Shown: positions 40,860 to 54,500, numbered from the stretch's first letter. The stretch is 64,000 bases of DNA from Carallia brachiata (GCA_021464245.1 JADCRB010000037.1:1-64000); one strand, 5' to 3'. Numbers and translations: made by a program. The notes: generated by a model from the sequence alone, not told the origin.

Positions 40860-42190
40860 ACCGATCAAATCAATTCTCACTCACTGATTCGATCACAGTA
40901 GCTAAAAACTTGTAGGCGAAGCTGCAGTGGAACTGGCTGTTGGATGGATTGATTTGGTATTTTTCGTGAGCTTACTTTATTTCACGAGAGAAATCATTAT
41001 ATTCAAATTTTCGAAAGGAAAGACCCGGGAGATGAGCGGCGCGTGTTGTTCATCCCAGCAGAAGAGAGTTGCAGACTGACGAGTGGCGGGTCCCTGGTGG
41101 TGTATTTTTTGAATTAAATGTGGGGAAATGTGCAGTGCTCGGTGCCTTTTTTTTGAATTTTTTGTTGGTTTTTGAAAATAATTAGCTTAATCACGCGCAA
41201 GAAGACGATAATCTCGTTACGCGCTAGAGACTGAAGGTCGTGGTCAAAGTTGCCGCCGGCTGCAAGTGGGGCCATTGGGCAGAGCTTTTTTGTACCTCGC
41301 ACGTAGTAGTGTCCATGAATCGGGGTGGTACATGATTCGTAATGTGGGTTCGGCTCTCCATCGTCCGATTATGAATTATGATCTGCAAATATCTTTTTAA
41401 TGGAGCCCTTTTGCTTTCAAAAGCTACATAAATAATTTATATTTATCATTTTAAAAATAAGATATATTTATGATTGATATTCTTTAATTTAAAAAATTAT
41501 AAAAAATATATTAATTTTTATTTACAATTATAAGAATTAAGCGACCATCGATAAAAGTTATTTTTAATTATAAAAAATCATTATAAATGAGTAAAATGGT
41601 CTAAAATGTACTTACATGTAAAATATCTTAAAAAAAAAAAGTAAAAAAATTGCTTACTTATCTTCTTCTTGTCGAGCCATGCAAGATTGAAATAAACACA
41701 AAAATCAGAAAAAACAACAATATAATTAAGGCATGGACGGCAGAACGACCACCACCACCACCAACAAATCAAAAGACTCATCATCAAAATCCAAGTAATC
41801 AAGATCCAACCTACAAAAATCATCACAGTCTTCGTCCAAAAGTAAAATCTTTTTTCTACCAACATCTTCGAACCCCAAATTAGAGTTAAAAGAAAGAAAA
41901 TTATTCACAAAGATTCTTTGAGTTTATTACAAAGAGTAAGTACATATATTATCTTCTACCTCCAATTTCTATTCTAAATTTTGAATTTTTTTCCCCAAAA
42001 CAAGTCGATTTGAAAAAAGAAAAAAATTTTCTTTTTTGGTATCCAATCCAAATTTATTAATGTATTGTCTTCTTCTTCCAATCTATATTCCAAACTTAAA
42101 TTTTTTTTCCTAGAAAATATTAATTTAGAAAAAAAATCAAAATATTTTCTTTTTTTGAGTTTTTCTTTTTTCCCAAAAAAAAAGAAAAAG
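40860..42190. other. Kinesin 5' flank and spacer
   Basis: Probable 5' UTR and promoter of the kinesin gene lie at about 40856-41060. Beyond that the sequence is AT-rich with an island of CAC/CCA trinucleotides at about 41748-41766. No gene seen. Confidence 0.4.
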
Positions 42191-42192
42191 AA

Positions 42193-42676
42193 AAGGTATT
42201 TAGTTAAATAACTAAAAAATTCCTCTTAATCATCTGTATAAAGATCCATTGTTTTGTTAGATTTGGTAAAATGGGTTATGGAGGGATAGAGAAAAGAGGA
42301 AGGAGAAGATGGCTTTAGATTGCAAATACTTGGCTAAACTATAACCATGAGATGGATGACTTTGTGATGAACAGATGTGATGTTGTTTAACATTTTTCTT
42401 TCTTTCTTTTTTTCTCTTCTTTTAACAAGCCTTAAAGGTATTTAGTTAAATAACTAAAAAATTCCTCTTAATCATCTGTATAAAGATCCATTGTTTTGTT
42501 AGATTTGGTAAAATGGGTTATGGAGGGATAGAGAAAAGAGGAAGGAGAAGATGGCTTTAGATTGCAAATACTTGGCTAAACTACAACCATGGGATGGATG
42601 ACTTTGTGATGAACAGATGTGATGTTGTTTAACATTTTTCTTTCTTTCTTTTTTTCTCTTCTTTTAACAAGCCTTT
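42193..42676. repeat. Near-identical tandem duplication of 242 bases
   Basis: Unit 1 is 42193-42434 and unit 2 is 42435-42676, both beginning 'aaggtatttagttaaataac' and ending 'cttttaacaagcctt'. I see only two differences ('ctataaccatgagatgg' against 'ctacaaccatgggatgg'), so the duplication is very recent or conserved by conversion. No gene is included. Confidence 0.9.
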
Positions 42677-44010
42677 GAGATAGAAGATCGTTAGATTACT
42701 TTGGCTATTAGTAAAGAAAGATCCAACACAAGTACCAATAGAATCACCTTGCTTGAGAACTGCAATTGTTCAATTGCTAGTATTTTTTTTTTTTTTTGCA
42801 GAACTTATTCCTGATTTAGTACTCATTAAAAATTTTTTAGGTGTTAATTTCTTTTTTTTCTTCTCTCCACCCATCACCCATCGTCTCAACTTATTTGTTG
42901 GGTTTTAGTTTTGGAATTGCAAGAAAAAACAAGAGGTTTAATGTGGTTGAAAATGTTGTAAAGTTAAATTAGGGTATTTTTAATTTAAATATATATACAA
43001 AGGTATACAAGTTAATTTATATTTTTTGTCTGAATTGATTAACAGCAGTTAATCAGAATATATTTTTTATAATTTCAAAAATTAAGATATATCAATTATA
43101 AATACATCTTATTTCTACAGTAACAAATATAAATTTTTCAAGGTATGTCCGAGTCACGGTTTGCATTCTGAGATTGTTCGGTATCAAATGGACGGTCCAT
43201 GGGATATTCGTGCGGCGATTTGTTTTGCATCAAACCCACCGACCCACGGGCATAGAGTTCATTGGGCTCCGAGAGCTCGAGCATGGTCGAGCCGCAAGGG
43301 CCGTACTTTGTACTCAAGGGTGGGTTTTGGGCTCTCGTCCTTTCCCATTCAAAAAACTCTAATCATTATTAACCAAAAAAAAAAAAAAAGAAGGTGGAGT
43401 ACACTAGACTCTATCTAATTACACAAAAATTATATTTAAACGGTTATAATTGTACATTTATGGATAATATATTACGGCTATGTTTATTTCACGTGCCTTT
43501 TGATAATTTTTAAGTTTAATATCAAAAAAATCATGATCTTTCTCTAAATTAACAAATACAATATCACTTTCAAATATTCATAATTTAAGTTATGTAAAAA
43601 TTTTTTCAGCAAATCTATCATATTGTCAAGCTTGATTATCATTTTTTTGCTTTTGACGTGAATTCTAATTGTTATATTTTTATATTACATATCAGCATCT
43701 AATCTACATTATCCCGACAAGTTATCACTTTTGACGAATTTCAACTATTAAACTAGACAAAATGGTAAATTTGTAAGTAAAATTTCTTATAAAGTCTAAA
43801 TTATAAATTTTAAAGGTAAGGACATACTTGTTATTTACGTAAATGATTTTTTAAATATTAATTCTAATTTTTAACTGCGTAAATTATTACCTTATCCTTA
43901 AGTAAAAGCAACACGCTATGGTGGAACATTATAATTTACGTTTCCCCACATTGTAATTCTTTTTAGACTCTATTAAATTTTCAGACAAATTTTTGTTTGA
44001 GTAATAATAA
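42677..44010. other. Spacer, no gene seen
   Basis: 43145-43360 is a patch of higher GC with open frames in two registers ('cgagagctcgagcatggtcg') but no recognisable protein. The rest is AT-rich. Confidence 0.4.
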
Positions 44011-44761
44011 GGGGGTGTTTGGGTTAGCTTTTTAAGGGGTGCATTTGCGTTTCATTTTTAAAAAGTAGGAAGATAGGTGTTTGGTAAACTTTTTAGTGTT
44101 GCTTTTTGATTCTACTTATTTCCTTATTTGACTTCCTAACAGCAGCTGATTGAAAAGCAGCTCCGACCTACTTTTTACAATTTTTTAAATTACTTTTCAC
44201 TTTTTAATATTAATAATAATTTATATACACTAAATTACCCTTAAAGAATATTTACATAATTTTACTATTATTTTTTTTACTTCACATATGAATTAGATAT
44301 GTTAATTTATTTTATTAGTATTTATATAATTTCAATAATTTTTTTTTCAAATATTCTTAAATAATATTTTTTTTACTTTAATTTTCTTTAATGTGGACAT
44401 TTATAAAAAAATCTCAAATATAATAATTTTTATAATTTAATAAAAATTAATATTTTTAAAAAAAATTTAAAAATTAAGTAAAATAATTCTCAATATTATT
44501 TATAAAATATTATTCTAAAATATAAAATTATAAAATTATAAAATATAAAAATATTTAATATAATATATCTATACAAATTATATGTATAAATTAGACATTT
44601 CATATTCAACAGTAACAGTAAGTATAAAATTAACCAAACACTTCATTAATTTTATCAGCAATCAGTAACAGCAAGTAGAAATCAGTAATCAACAATCAGC
44701 AGCAGCAATCAGCAACAGCAATCAGTAACAGCAATATTCAACAGCTAACCCAAACAGGCCC
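44011..44761. mobile_element. Harbinger/Tourist-like MITE, 751 bases, TAA target duplication
   Basis: The left end 'gggggtgtttgggttagct' pairs with the right end 'agctaacccaaacaggccc'. It is flanked by TAA at 44008-44010 and 44762-44764, a 3-base duplication typical of PIF/Harbinger elements. The sub-terminal right region has 'aacagcaatcagtaacagca' style repeats (about 44653-44743). No transposase. A second, inverted and diverged copy occupies the right end of the window. Confidence 0.8.
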
Positions 44762-45002
44762 TAAGTCTTCATTTTTTTACAACAGTATTAATAAAATATG
44801 AAAAGCAATAGCTTTATTGTTTTTTGTTTCGTAAGATATCAATGCCGTTAAAAAAATAAAATTTTATTGCAATTGGACACAAAAAAATCAGGCATTTTTG
44901 TCGGAAGTGTACTTTTGCCCTTTTTTTTTTTTAATTCGATCTGCATTTTGCATGGTCAAAACTTGAACATAAAGGGCTGTCCCCAAATTAGTTAATTTGT
45001 TG

Positions 45003-45028
45003 GGCCTGGCCCATTCAGTAGCCCATTC
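45003..45028. promoter_or_regulatory. Paired site II (TGGGCC/T) elements
   Basis: 'ggcccattcagtagcccatt' reads TGGGCT and TGGGCC on the minus strand, about 215 bases upstream of the start at 45243. Site II pairs bind TCP factors and are frequent in promoters of genes for organelle-targeted proteins. The role here is inferred from position. Confidence 0.5.
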
Positions 45029-45242
45029 CAAAGGCGGCCGAACGGGTTAACCAAACAGACCGGAAGCGGATAAATACTTCTGCCATGATAACCCAAAAAA
45101 AAAAAAGGCGGCTACGAGGCGCACCGTGAGGGGCGGTTGGTGGCCGTGGCTTGTTTGACCGACCCCGTTCTTCAAGGTATCCAAAATTGAGAAGAACAAG
45201 AAGAAACCGAAGAAGAATAATTACTGAAGATAACAAAAATCG

Positions 45243-47011
45243 ATGGCATCCATGGCCCCACCAATTTGTTCCACCTCGAAGCCCTTGCTGCTTCCTCCCC
45301 CGTCCGCTGCGTCGGCTCCTTCTCCTTCCTCGTTGTCGGCAGGCCGCGTTGGCCGATGCTCTCTGGTTTTTACGCCTTTGTTTCGCTCTCGACGCTTGGT
45401 TGCTGCTATTAGCAAGAATTACAGTCGGAGCAGGCGGCAACAGTTTGTGGTTTGTATGGCACCCGATGAAGAGAAACTTACTCGCCGGAACCCTCTCGAC
45501 TTCCCTATTGTACGTTTTTCTTTTTTTCTTCACTGATTTTAATATTGAATTGGTATATATATTTATATTTTTGCTTAAATTTGAGTTAGTTGAAAATCTC
45601 ACGAGGCTTTTAACTCATAATCCCAATAGAATGAATTGAGATTTTAGCAGTAAAATCTAGTGGAAAACGGCAGAAAAGCTGTTAAAAAAACCTGTATATG
45701 GATTCATTTATTTGAAGCATGTGCTTATTTTGTTTGCTGAACTTGGGTTAATTACAAAAGAATGATGCCAGGCGGCCATTTGATATCTGCGCTGATAGTT
45801 GTTCTTGTTGTGCTTCGGTTGGTCAGAATGATTGAATTGATTTATTTTTTATGTTTCATTAGATTTGCACTGCACCTTCTTTTACTTACCATTGCTTGTG
45901 TGCGCCATATTCTTGTTATACACATCCAATGTTTCACCGATATTGATTGCACCGTGCGTTCAGTATGACAAACTAGACATCGTAGTTGTGCATCATGAAT
46001 CTGATGTATTATTTGTATTGTTTGGAATTGAATATGTAGACTAGCTCATAAAGGACATTTAAACCAATTTCTTACATCACAGATTCACAGTTTCGCTCCT
46101 ACATCAGCGTCCCAAATGTATGTTTCAGAGTAATGGCTTTTCCAACTTTTTGTTGGTTCCCAGCTTCAGAATTGTTATATTGAGTGTAATGTATCGTAGA
46201 GTAGAAGGCTTTGTTAAAAGTTGTCATCCAACCAGTGTCCGGTGTATTGTACTTTATTTATGTGATGGAAAGTCAGATCTCATCTATTTACCAAGCAAGG
46301 ATTCAGACATCATGTCAATATTGTTTGAAGCATCTTTCAAAATGGTGAAACCATTTCTAGCCTTCGGCTTCGAAATGTTTGAATTAACGTGTTCACTAGC
46401 TAATGGCAGTTGCACGATGAATTGCTAGTTGAATTGTTCTATTGAGGAAACTTTTGCTTCTGTTTGTACCTTTTGTGTATAATATGTTGGTATAGGCTTT
46501 GTATCCGAGGGTCCTTAAAAAGTTTGCCCTACTTTTGAGGAGAGCACTACTTTTGGATGATTTAATATTTATATAGGTTTATCTTATCATATACAAATAA
46601 CAAATATTCGTGCCTTTTAGTAAAAAAGAGTGTTCTGGTGCACGAGACTCTTATGTTGTTGGTCTGGAGAAGGGTCAAATCTAGAGATGTAGCATTTTGT
46701 TCTAAATGCTAAGTGTTTTTTATTTCTTTTTTAATTTTTCGATATACCTGAATGCTAATTCTTCGGTTCTTAGGTTGGATTCCAAGCCTTGGAATGATGT
46801 AACTTGGTTCATATTGCAGGAATGGGAAAGGCCCAAGCCTGGACGTAGACCTGATATATTTCCTCAGTTTAGCCCTATGAAAATGCCAATTCCACCCCCA
46901 TTGCCATATGATCCTCCTGAAGAAGACGAAGAAGAAGAAGAAGAGAAAAAGAAAGAGGAAGAGGAGGAAGATCCTGAGAAGGAAGAAGAACCAGATAAAC
47001 CGGAGAAATAG
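45243..47011 (+). CDS. Small conserved plant protein, probable plastid targeting, acidic C-terminal tail
   Basis: Two exons, 45243-45509 and 46820-47011, joined in phase 0 (CCT ATT | GAA TGG), give 152 residues. Residues 1 to about 70 are rich in Ser, Ala, Arg and Pro with almost no acidic residues (MASMAPPICSTSKPLLLPPP onward), typical of a chloroplast transit peptide. The conserved core is EEKLTRRNPLDFPIEWERPK, then PGRRPDIFPQFSPMKMPIPP and PLPYDPPEED. The last 30 residues are almost all Glu, Lys, Asp and Pro. I have a sense of a conserved plant family of this form but cannot name it or give a function. Splice sites are canonical (ATT|GTACG, TTGCAG|GAATGG) and no lesion is seen. The intron (about 1.3 kb) holds only spurious frames. 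Paired site II motifs lie upstream. Confidence 0.85.
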
Positions 47012-50000
47012 TATTGGGGCCTCGTTTTACCAAAGCTTTGAGTCTCTTTCAGTTCTCTATGTTCTCATTAAGTTCTCGATCGCTGAAACAGAAGGTGTAT
47101 GGAATTTAGTCATTCGGGTAGAGTGCTTTTATGGCCTGGTCATTACCCAATTTTTGTAAGAGGACTTTGTTAAAGGTTAAAAAGAGAAAAGTAGGCAGTA
47201 TTTTGTTTTATGTTTGTTGTTTTTCGGTAATGGAATCTTCGAAATTGGTATAATCATAATGTGCTGAACCAGCTAGTCACATGCTTTAGAGGTTGAAGTT
47301 CATAGTGGTTCTTAAGTAGAAACTATACCTTGCACATTTTTATGGCATCAAAAAAAAAAAAAAATTGATGAGCATGACTTTGGTCGACAGCTATGAATAG
47401 CACGGACGCTTCTAATAGCAATAGAAATCTGAATTTTATAGGATATAACCTTATGGCATCCCAAGTTTCTCAAGTGATAATGGTAAGTGGTTCGCCCTGC
47501 CTAAGAGTCAAAATCTTTGAATTGTATTTACTTGAAAGTTATTCATTACTTGGTTTCTTGTAGACTTCCTCGCTTGAGATTATGGAAAATTTTTAACTTT
47601 TATAATGTAGAGCCTTGCTTCATATGGAAACTTGAGGCAGTATCAAATATATCTCAACTTCCATTCTGTATAGCTCTTAATGGAACTTCGATATCGAAGT
47701 GGTGCACCTATCTACAAGTATTGCGGAAAAACTTTTGATTACACCAAATGGGAGGATTACAATGGTGCATTTTTGTCAAGCAAGCTGCGTATGACCAAAG
47801 AAAACAGAAGAAATAAGCGAAATAAATCGAGCAAATTATGCAGCAAACGCACACATTGCATCTGAATCCAACTCAAGCAGGATGGACACATAGACAGTTA
47901 GGTAGGAACGTCTGGTGAGGAAGGGTGGCTAGAATGTTCTTAACGTCCCAAGCCCGATCCACCTTTGTTTAAATTTTCGTTCTCCTCATCTTTCTGTTGT
48001 CTTCTCTCGCCTATCATACCTAAGCCTTATGGTAAGTGTCAATATTTGGTCAATGTTCTTCTTCAATTCTCTACTTTATATTTTTCTTCAGAATCATCAA
48101 GGTTTCAGCTTCAATTAAAATTCTTTATCAAGCACTGTGCTTGTTCACACCTTCAAACTTGATTATTATCTTTTTCTTGTAGTCTCTAACTTCTATGATG
48201 CTCCGGTCACTGGCAAGGCTAGCGGCTTCGCTAGTCAGGGAGCCTGCTTCCTCTGTGACAACCCTTCTCTATCACAGCGAACTTCTACCTCAAGATGTCA
48301 CTCTAGAAAGATTAGTTCAAAGGGATTTGCTTGATGACGAGAACTATCTGTTCCATTTCCTGAGCAACTTCCTGAGATGCTTCTGGTAGATATATATTAC
48401 ATGTTTACATTTTTAACATATATGTTGGAAAATGATCTTACGCGAATATTGAATCATTTTGTTATATGAAAGCCTTATGTTGTGCACTGCAATACATTCA
48501 TTTGAATTGATGAGAAAGTGAGAATGCATGAGTTTATAGAATGCAATTGAGGACAACCCAGCAACAATGTTAAATATTTCTTTTTGGCTTCTCGTTTTGA
48601 TTCATCTTGCTTCAGTATGTTCATCTCTTTTGGCTTAATTAACCCAGCTCCAGCCTCTTGTTTCTTCAATTTCATTATTCAGTGAATGATACTTTTTTTT
48701 ATTGGGGGTTCATTAGTGACTAATACTTGAAAGGAAAAAGTTTATGAACAGAGAAAAGTTGATATAAAAAGTGTTTATAATATAATAAATTTTCAATTTT
48801 AAGTAACAATATTAATATTTTTCGACAATAAAAATTTACCATTTTATATTTTGTTGCAGAAAAGATGAATGTTGTTAAATAAAATGGAAAGTTTATTACA
48901 TTATGGAAAATTTCTTTATCCATTTTCTCTGTCGCAAACTGGTACCCTGCTTTGAAAATGTTCATTTTAAGCACATTGATTATCACTGGATAAACCGGAC
49001 AAGACTTCTTATGATCTCTGCTGTCTGAACAGGAACCCAACATTGCTGCTTTGCATCATAAGCCCATGATTCAGATTGGATTCATGATGGTGAATGGAAG
49101 TTAGAGTTTGCTGAGAGACAGCCTTGATTCCCTCCAACGGAAACCCATTCTCTATTTTTTTGAGGGACCATCATGTTGATCAAAGTTGGATTTCAAGATT
49201 ACAGTACTACTACTACCACCTGGTGGAAATTTTTGTTTTTTTCCCCACTAATCTTGTAGTTTTGACATAAATGACATACTTTGACGAGATCAAAAATAAT
49301 TATCTATCAATATGGTTAGAATTTTTTCGAGTTACAACAAATAATGTTTTACTTTACGTATATTTGTATGTGTGGATATGGAGCTCTAAACTTTTGCCTA
49401 AACTAAACTTACATACAAAAATCGTTACTTGGATATTTTTTAAGTTTCTAAGAAGAATGTTGTTATTTGCACCCCCAAAAACCTCTATACACACATACAC
49501 AATAACATTGTGAGTCTACTTCTAGTTTGTATGGTGCGTGCGTAGAACATTTTGTTGTGCACCAATAAAAATTACCTTATCAAAATTGAATAAGAATTTA
49601 GCAGATGAAGCTAATGTTAAAAAAAAAAAAAGACTAAACTAATTAAAAATTTAACATTTGCAATTGCAATTAAATGTAAGATACATAAATAACAATCGGG
49701 TTGGTTTGCTGGCTATGACTAGTTGGTGAAATTCGACATATAAAGCAATTTCTCATTTAATATGTCTCAGCGATAATCTGTCTTTGTTGCGTACTTGCGT
49801 TGATAGTTTGTCTTCTTACATCGCTAATTCAAACTACGAAACTCAAACTACGAAACTGACAACATAGACATGGACAATTGAAACTGATTTCTGTTTTTTG
49901 GTTTGGGTGGGAACCATTGAGACTGAAATTGACTCTTCCGAGACATAGACATATGAACGATGGGGATTGTTTTATCTATTGCTTTGCAAGTGCTCAATAA

Positions 50001-50100
50001 ACAAAATTCCAAAACCCTAGAGAATTAAAAAAAAAAAACAAACAAACAAAAAAAAAAAATTGGCCTATTCACTCCGTTTTGACTTAGAGAACTTACAAAG
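47012..50100. other. Spacer, possible small transcribed unit, no assigned gene
   Basis: 47680-47865 and 48195-48389 (+) hold short open frames. The second follows a pyrimidine tract and TTGTAG acceptor-like site and encodes an Arg/Leu/Ala-rich N-terminus (MMLRSLARLAASLVREPA). That could be a mitochondrial presequence, but I do not recognise the protein, and another frame of the same stretch is also open. The rest is AT-rich. Confidence 0.3.
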
Positions 50101-50109
50101 ACAGCAAAA

Positions 50110-50608
50110 GGGATAAATACAAATTCACATTTTCAATTTTTTGAATTTTGTTAATTTAAGTTGTTTATTTTAATTTTGGTCGATTTATGTTACGAATTCT
50201 TAAAATTCGATCAATTGGGGTCATTTTTTTTTTCAAATTAATTATAGAACTTTTATAATTTGGATACTTGTCAATCGATAACCGTTATTAAGATTGACAC
50301 AAAAAATTGCTTTGTAAGTTTATTAAATCTCAAAAATTTCAAAAGTTTGCAATTAAAATTATCAATAAAAATTTGCATGTCGAGCTACGTTGTCATGCCA
50401 ATTTCGATGTCAGTTTTGGCATAAAAATAGAAACGTAATTATTAATTGACCCAAATTAATTGAATGTTAGAATTCGAAAATTAAATTGATCAAAATCAAA
50501 GTACGGGACTCTAATTAACTAAATTTTAAAAATGGGGTACCCAAATTGAAGAAAATCAAAATATGTATTCAAATTAATAAAATTTAAACCTAAATTTGTA
50601 TTTAACCC
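50110..50608. mobile_element. MITE-like element, about 500 bases, inverted ends
   Basis: The left end 'gggataaatacaaattcac' pairs with the right end, whose reverse complement is 'gggttaaatacaaatttag'. Internal sequences such as 'gaattcttaaaattcgatcaa' and 'gaattcgaaaattaaattgatc' are also complementary, so the arms are long. No clear target duplication. Confidence 0.6.
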
Positions 50609-51446
50609 GTCAAAAAAAAAACGTTTCATGGCTGATCCTTTTGCTGGCAGATAGTGCCAGCATTGCACAATTAATGGTGGCTATACTTGATTTGGTTTTA
50701 TTCCTTCTTGTTTTTTGTTTTGTTCTTCTTCCTGTTTCAAGGTATTAAAAAAAAGGTCTTAAAATTTACCAAAAAGGGGGCATCTCTATGGTAAATAAGT
50801 AAAGTGGAAACATAATATTATGAAATATCGGTACAAATGAAATTTATTTGTTATCAGGACAAAATTTTTAAATTTAAGTTTTTATCGAAGCATTTGGTAT
50901 GACAAAATATATATTTATAAAATATATTCTGCGATAGGAACGTGGAATATCATGCTTAATTTTTTATTTTATTTACAAGAAAAAAAAAAAAAAGAGGTGG
51001 TAACATGAGGAGGCATGCCGTATGCCGAAGACGAGAGAAAAGAGCCTTCGTAAATTACCGTTAAAACCGACATCCTCCGCTCCGAAAAACAATCTCCTGA
51101 TCTCTTGAGCACCATCACCGTGTGTGCGCCGCCAAATCCGCCCACTATTCTGAATATTCCAGCACCTTGCCCGCCCACCACCACCACCACTACCGCCACC
51201 GCCAACAACGTTAATATTCTTTTTTTATCACAACAAAAAACCCAACAGACTAGGGTCATTCTTGTAATTTTAAAAGAAGGAAAAAAAAAAACAAAAAGAG
51301 CGTAAAATAAACAGCAGAATCGAGACGTTAGACAGTCACTGACACCGAGCACTCGAGTAACGTGCCACTGAATTTGAAAAGCCAACCCAAAAGTTGCCGG
51401 ACCTCTGTTTTTTCTTTTTCTCTCTCTCTCCTTTTTCATCTTCTCA

Positions 51447-51451
<5 letters not shown>

Positions 51452-51481
<30 letters not shown>
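51452..51481. repeat. (CT)n tract in the 5' leader of the IST1-like gene
   Basis: About 14-15 CT units some 110-140 bases upstream of the ATG at 51591, preceded by 'tttttctctctctctcc'. Pyrimidine-rich leaders are common in plants. Confidence 0.8.
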
Positions 51482-51483
<2 letters not shown>

Positions 51484-51590
51484 GTGGCTTTGCGAGCATA
51501 GTGTTTATGGCCGACGAGCCGCTGTTGTAGTTAGCTTTAAATCGAGGTTTATTATTTGTAGCGGATCGAGTGGAAGTAAGGCATTTAACG

Positions 51591-54500
51591 ATGCTGGACG
51601 GGCTTCTCTGTCGAGGCTTTGCCTCCAAATGGTGAAAATTACAATTGACACCTCCATTTTGCCTTTTTTTTTTTAATTATTATTATTATTATTTATATAT
51701 CTCAAATCTTGATTGAAAAAAAAAAAAAAGAATGTGATTTCTTGCTTTTTCTTGTTGTGGCAATCTTTTTGTTTTTGTTGGATGATCTATGGATTTCGTG
51801 TTTTGGTTGTAGTAAATCGCTGATCAAACTGACAAAGAGTCGGATCGATGTGATACGGAGAAAGCGGAACGCTACTTTGAAGTTTTTGAAGAAGGACATG
51901 GCTGATCTGCTCGCTAATGGCCTTGACATCAATGCCTACGGCAGGGTAACGTTTTTTTTTTATAATTTTTTTTGGATAATTTTAAACTGTTTTTGATGCC
52001 ATCACATTATCATTGTCTGATCCGATTTTTCTCTTTTTATTTTTATTTTTTATTTTTTGAGTTAGCTAAGTTGCTTCTTGTGTTTTTTTTTTTTTTTGCC
52101 ATTTTTGTCAGTTTTTTGTTTATGTTGATATTGATTTTTGAAACTATGTATATTTTTATGTTTTTTTTTTCAGTATTAATTTTAATTCTCGAACGGTTGT
52201 GCTTATTGTGTAAGATGATGGAACAGGCGGAAGGGCTTATGGCTGAAATGATGTTATCGTCTTGTTATGATCTTGTTGAGCGATATAGCGATTTCGTTCT
52301 GAAGCACCTTTCAGTCATGCAAAAGATGAGGTATGGCTTACTTGCTATGTAGTATGTATCAACTTAAATTTCTAAGTTTGGTTGAACTTGTTTGTGCAAT
52401 TTATCTGTGATTTTTATTCATCTGTTTATTTTTGAATGTTTTGTTTACTTAACAAATGGAAACATTGAAAGGAGATTGCAACATAAGAGACTATCTTCTC
52501 AGACGATAATTTCTCGCCTTGAAAATTCTTTAACACATCACGTTCACATGGACTAGCTACGGAAAATAGATCTATTTTTCATGAATTTCCTATAGGCAGA
52601 TTTGGGCACCATTTTATTGGGAAACTTTTTACGTTGTCATTTTTGCATTCTTGTTTGAATATCAGCATGTGGGATTATGCATTTACCCCTTGATGATCGT
52701 AAAAAGATGAATTAAATTCTATTAAATTTTGAACTACATCTCCTGGAACTGAGCAAGAAGAATCCTGGTTCATATTGCCATTATCTGCTGTTTGAATAAA
52801 ATTCCTATGCTGATGGGCACGGGCCAATAGGTGATATTTTACGGTGATGTATTTAAATTCAAAGATTCTAGGTCGATGTCTTTCTAACTTTGCTATGTTA
52901 ATGCTTCCAATAATATTTTACTGCTAGAATGGCCGGGAGCTCCTTCTACTATTGTGATTGGCCACACCATGTCTTGATACACATACACAAGTTTTTGGCC
53001 AACCTACTATTCAATTACCCAAGTTAGATTGTTAGCAGCGTTTCTTGTTTATGATCCTTAAAACTTGTTAAAAGCTGGGATTGGCAACATCAGTCTATAT
53101 GATGATTACAAGAAGATATAGCTTGAAATGTTTGATATTGAACAGCAAACTGATGCTCATACGTTGCGTGTATCTCAGAACTTCTCTTTTCAATTTTGGT
53201 GTTTTGCACCTGAACAATGGGTTAGGCTTGCAGTCTCTTTGTTCAACATTTTATGGCTCATAACATGACAGGACATTGAATAATTTGGGCTTTTTATTTC
53301 TTTTGTTTTGTTTCTGTAAGTTCACTTAAAAGATTCAACTTCTCCAGCTTATTGGTTAATATGAGATACTGTATTCTTTGCAGTCACTGTCCTGAAGATT
53401 GTAAAGAAGCTGTGTCATCCTTGATGTCTGCTGCTGCGAGATATTCTGATTTGCCAGAGTTACGTGATCTAAGGCAAATATTTTTTGAAAGATATGGGAC
53501 TTCTGTGGAACTATTTGCAAATCAGAAGGTAATTCTCCACTGAGGGTTTATATATCTGCAATTGGTTTACTGCAACTGACTTAAGTTGTCCATCGCTAGC
53601 TCCTTGAGAATTTATCTTCAAAACCTTTTACAATGGAGCAAAAAGTTCGGCTAATGCAAGATATAGCATCAGAGTTTTCCATAAATTGGGACTCCAACGG
53701 TTTTCAGCTAAGGATGTCAGTACCGCCTTCAGTCGCACAGGTTTGCCCTATGGTTTCTTCCTTGTTATTCCCTCCTCCCCCACCCCCACCACCCCAGCCC
53801 AAGAAAAATGATGAGCGTTTAAAGAAGATTCATGACATTGTCAAGATAGTTAAGTTTTTCTTTATTGTCTTATAAACAGACATGGCCATCTCTGCTTGTC
53901 TCCCCTGACGGTTGGCTGCAAAAAAATTATTTATTTGTTTATTATCTCTTCTCTTTTGTAATTGTTTTGCAGGGAAAACAAAAAAGTTATGGATCTTTAC
54001 ATACCAATGATGACAAACACATGTCAGTTGATGGCAAGGACACAAAAGGGGACAAACTTGAAGTTTTATCCAAAGAAATGTCTGAGCATACCAATATTTC
54101 ACATAGATTGCTCACAAACAATGAGGATAATTTTGCAAGAGGAAATAAACTCGGTCCCCAATGTATACATGGAGTCCCCAGAAATGGATACAGGGCAACC
54201 AGTTTCAGAGAGGAAGATGTCTATGGGAAGAACCAAGATATTTTATTGGGGACCACTTTGCAGAAGCATGAAAGTGGAAAGGAGGATGCTCCCCTGAAAG
54301 CAGCTAGATTAGGTAGTTCATCTCAGAGGAAAAAGATGGAAAGTACCAATGCTGGTTCTGAGTTGCGTGATGGTAGGGAAAATACAGAGCCCAGGAATGA
54401 GAACCGGGATGTTTTCCCTTTTGCAAACCCTGACACTGCACCTAATTTTGGAGGATTATTGTTAAAGAATGATTGTAACAACTTGGTGACTGGAACTAGT

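Noticed and set aside
45015..45602. Long open frame on the minus strand (195 codons) across the start of the plastid-type gene
   Set aside because: It overlaps the real exon 45243-45509 in antisense. Its protein is Arg-rich low complexity caused by the transit-peptide codons, with no conserved core.
50969..51628. 219-codon open frame on the minus strand upstream of the IST1-like gene
   Set aside because: Contains translations of the CT microsatellite (poly Arg-Glu) and lies over the promoter and leader of the plus-strand gene. No recognisable domain.
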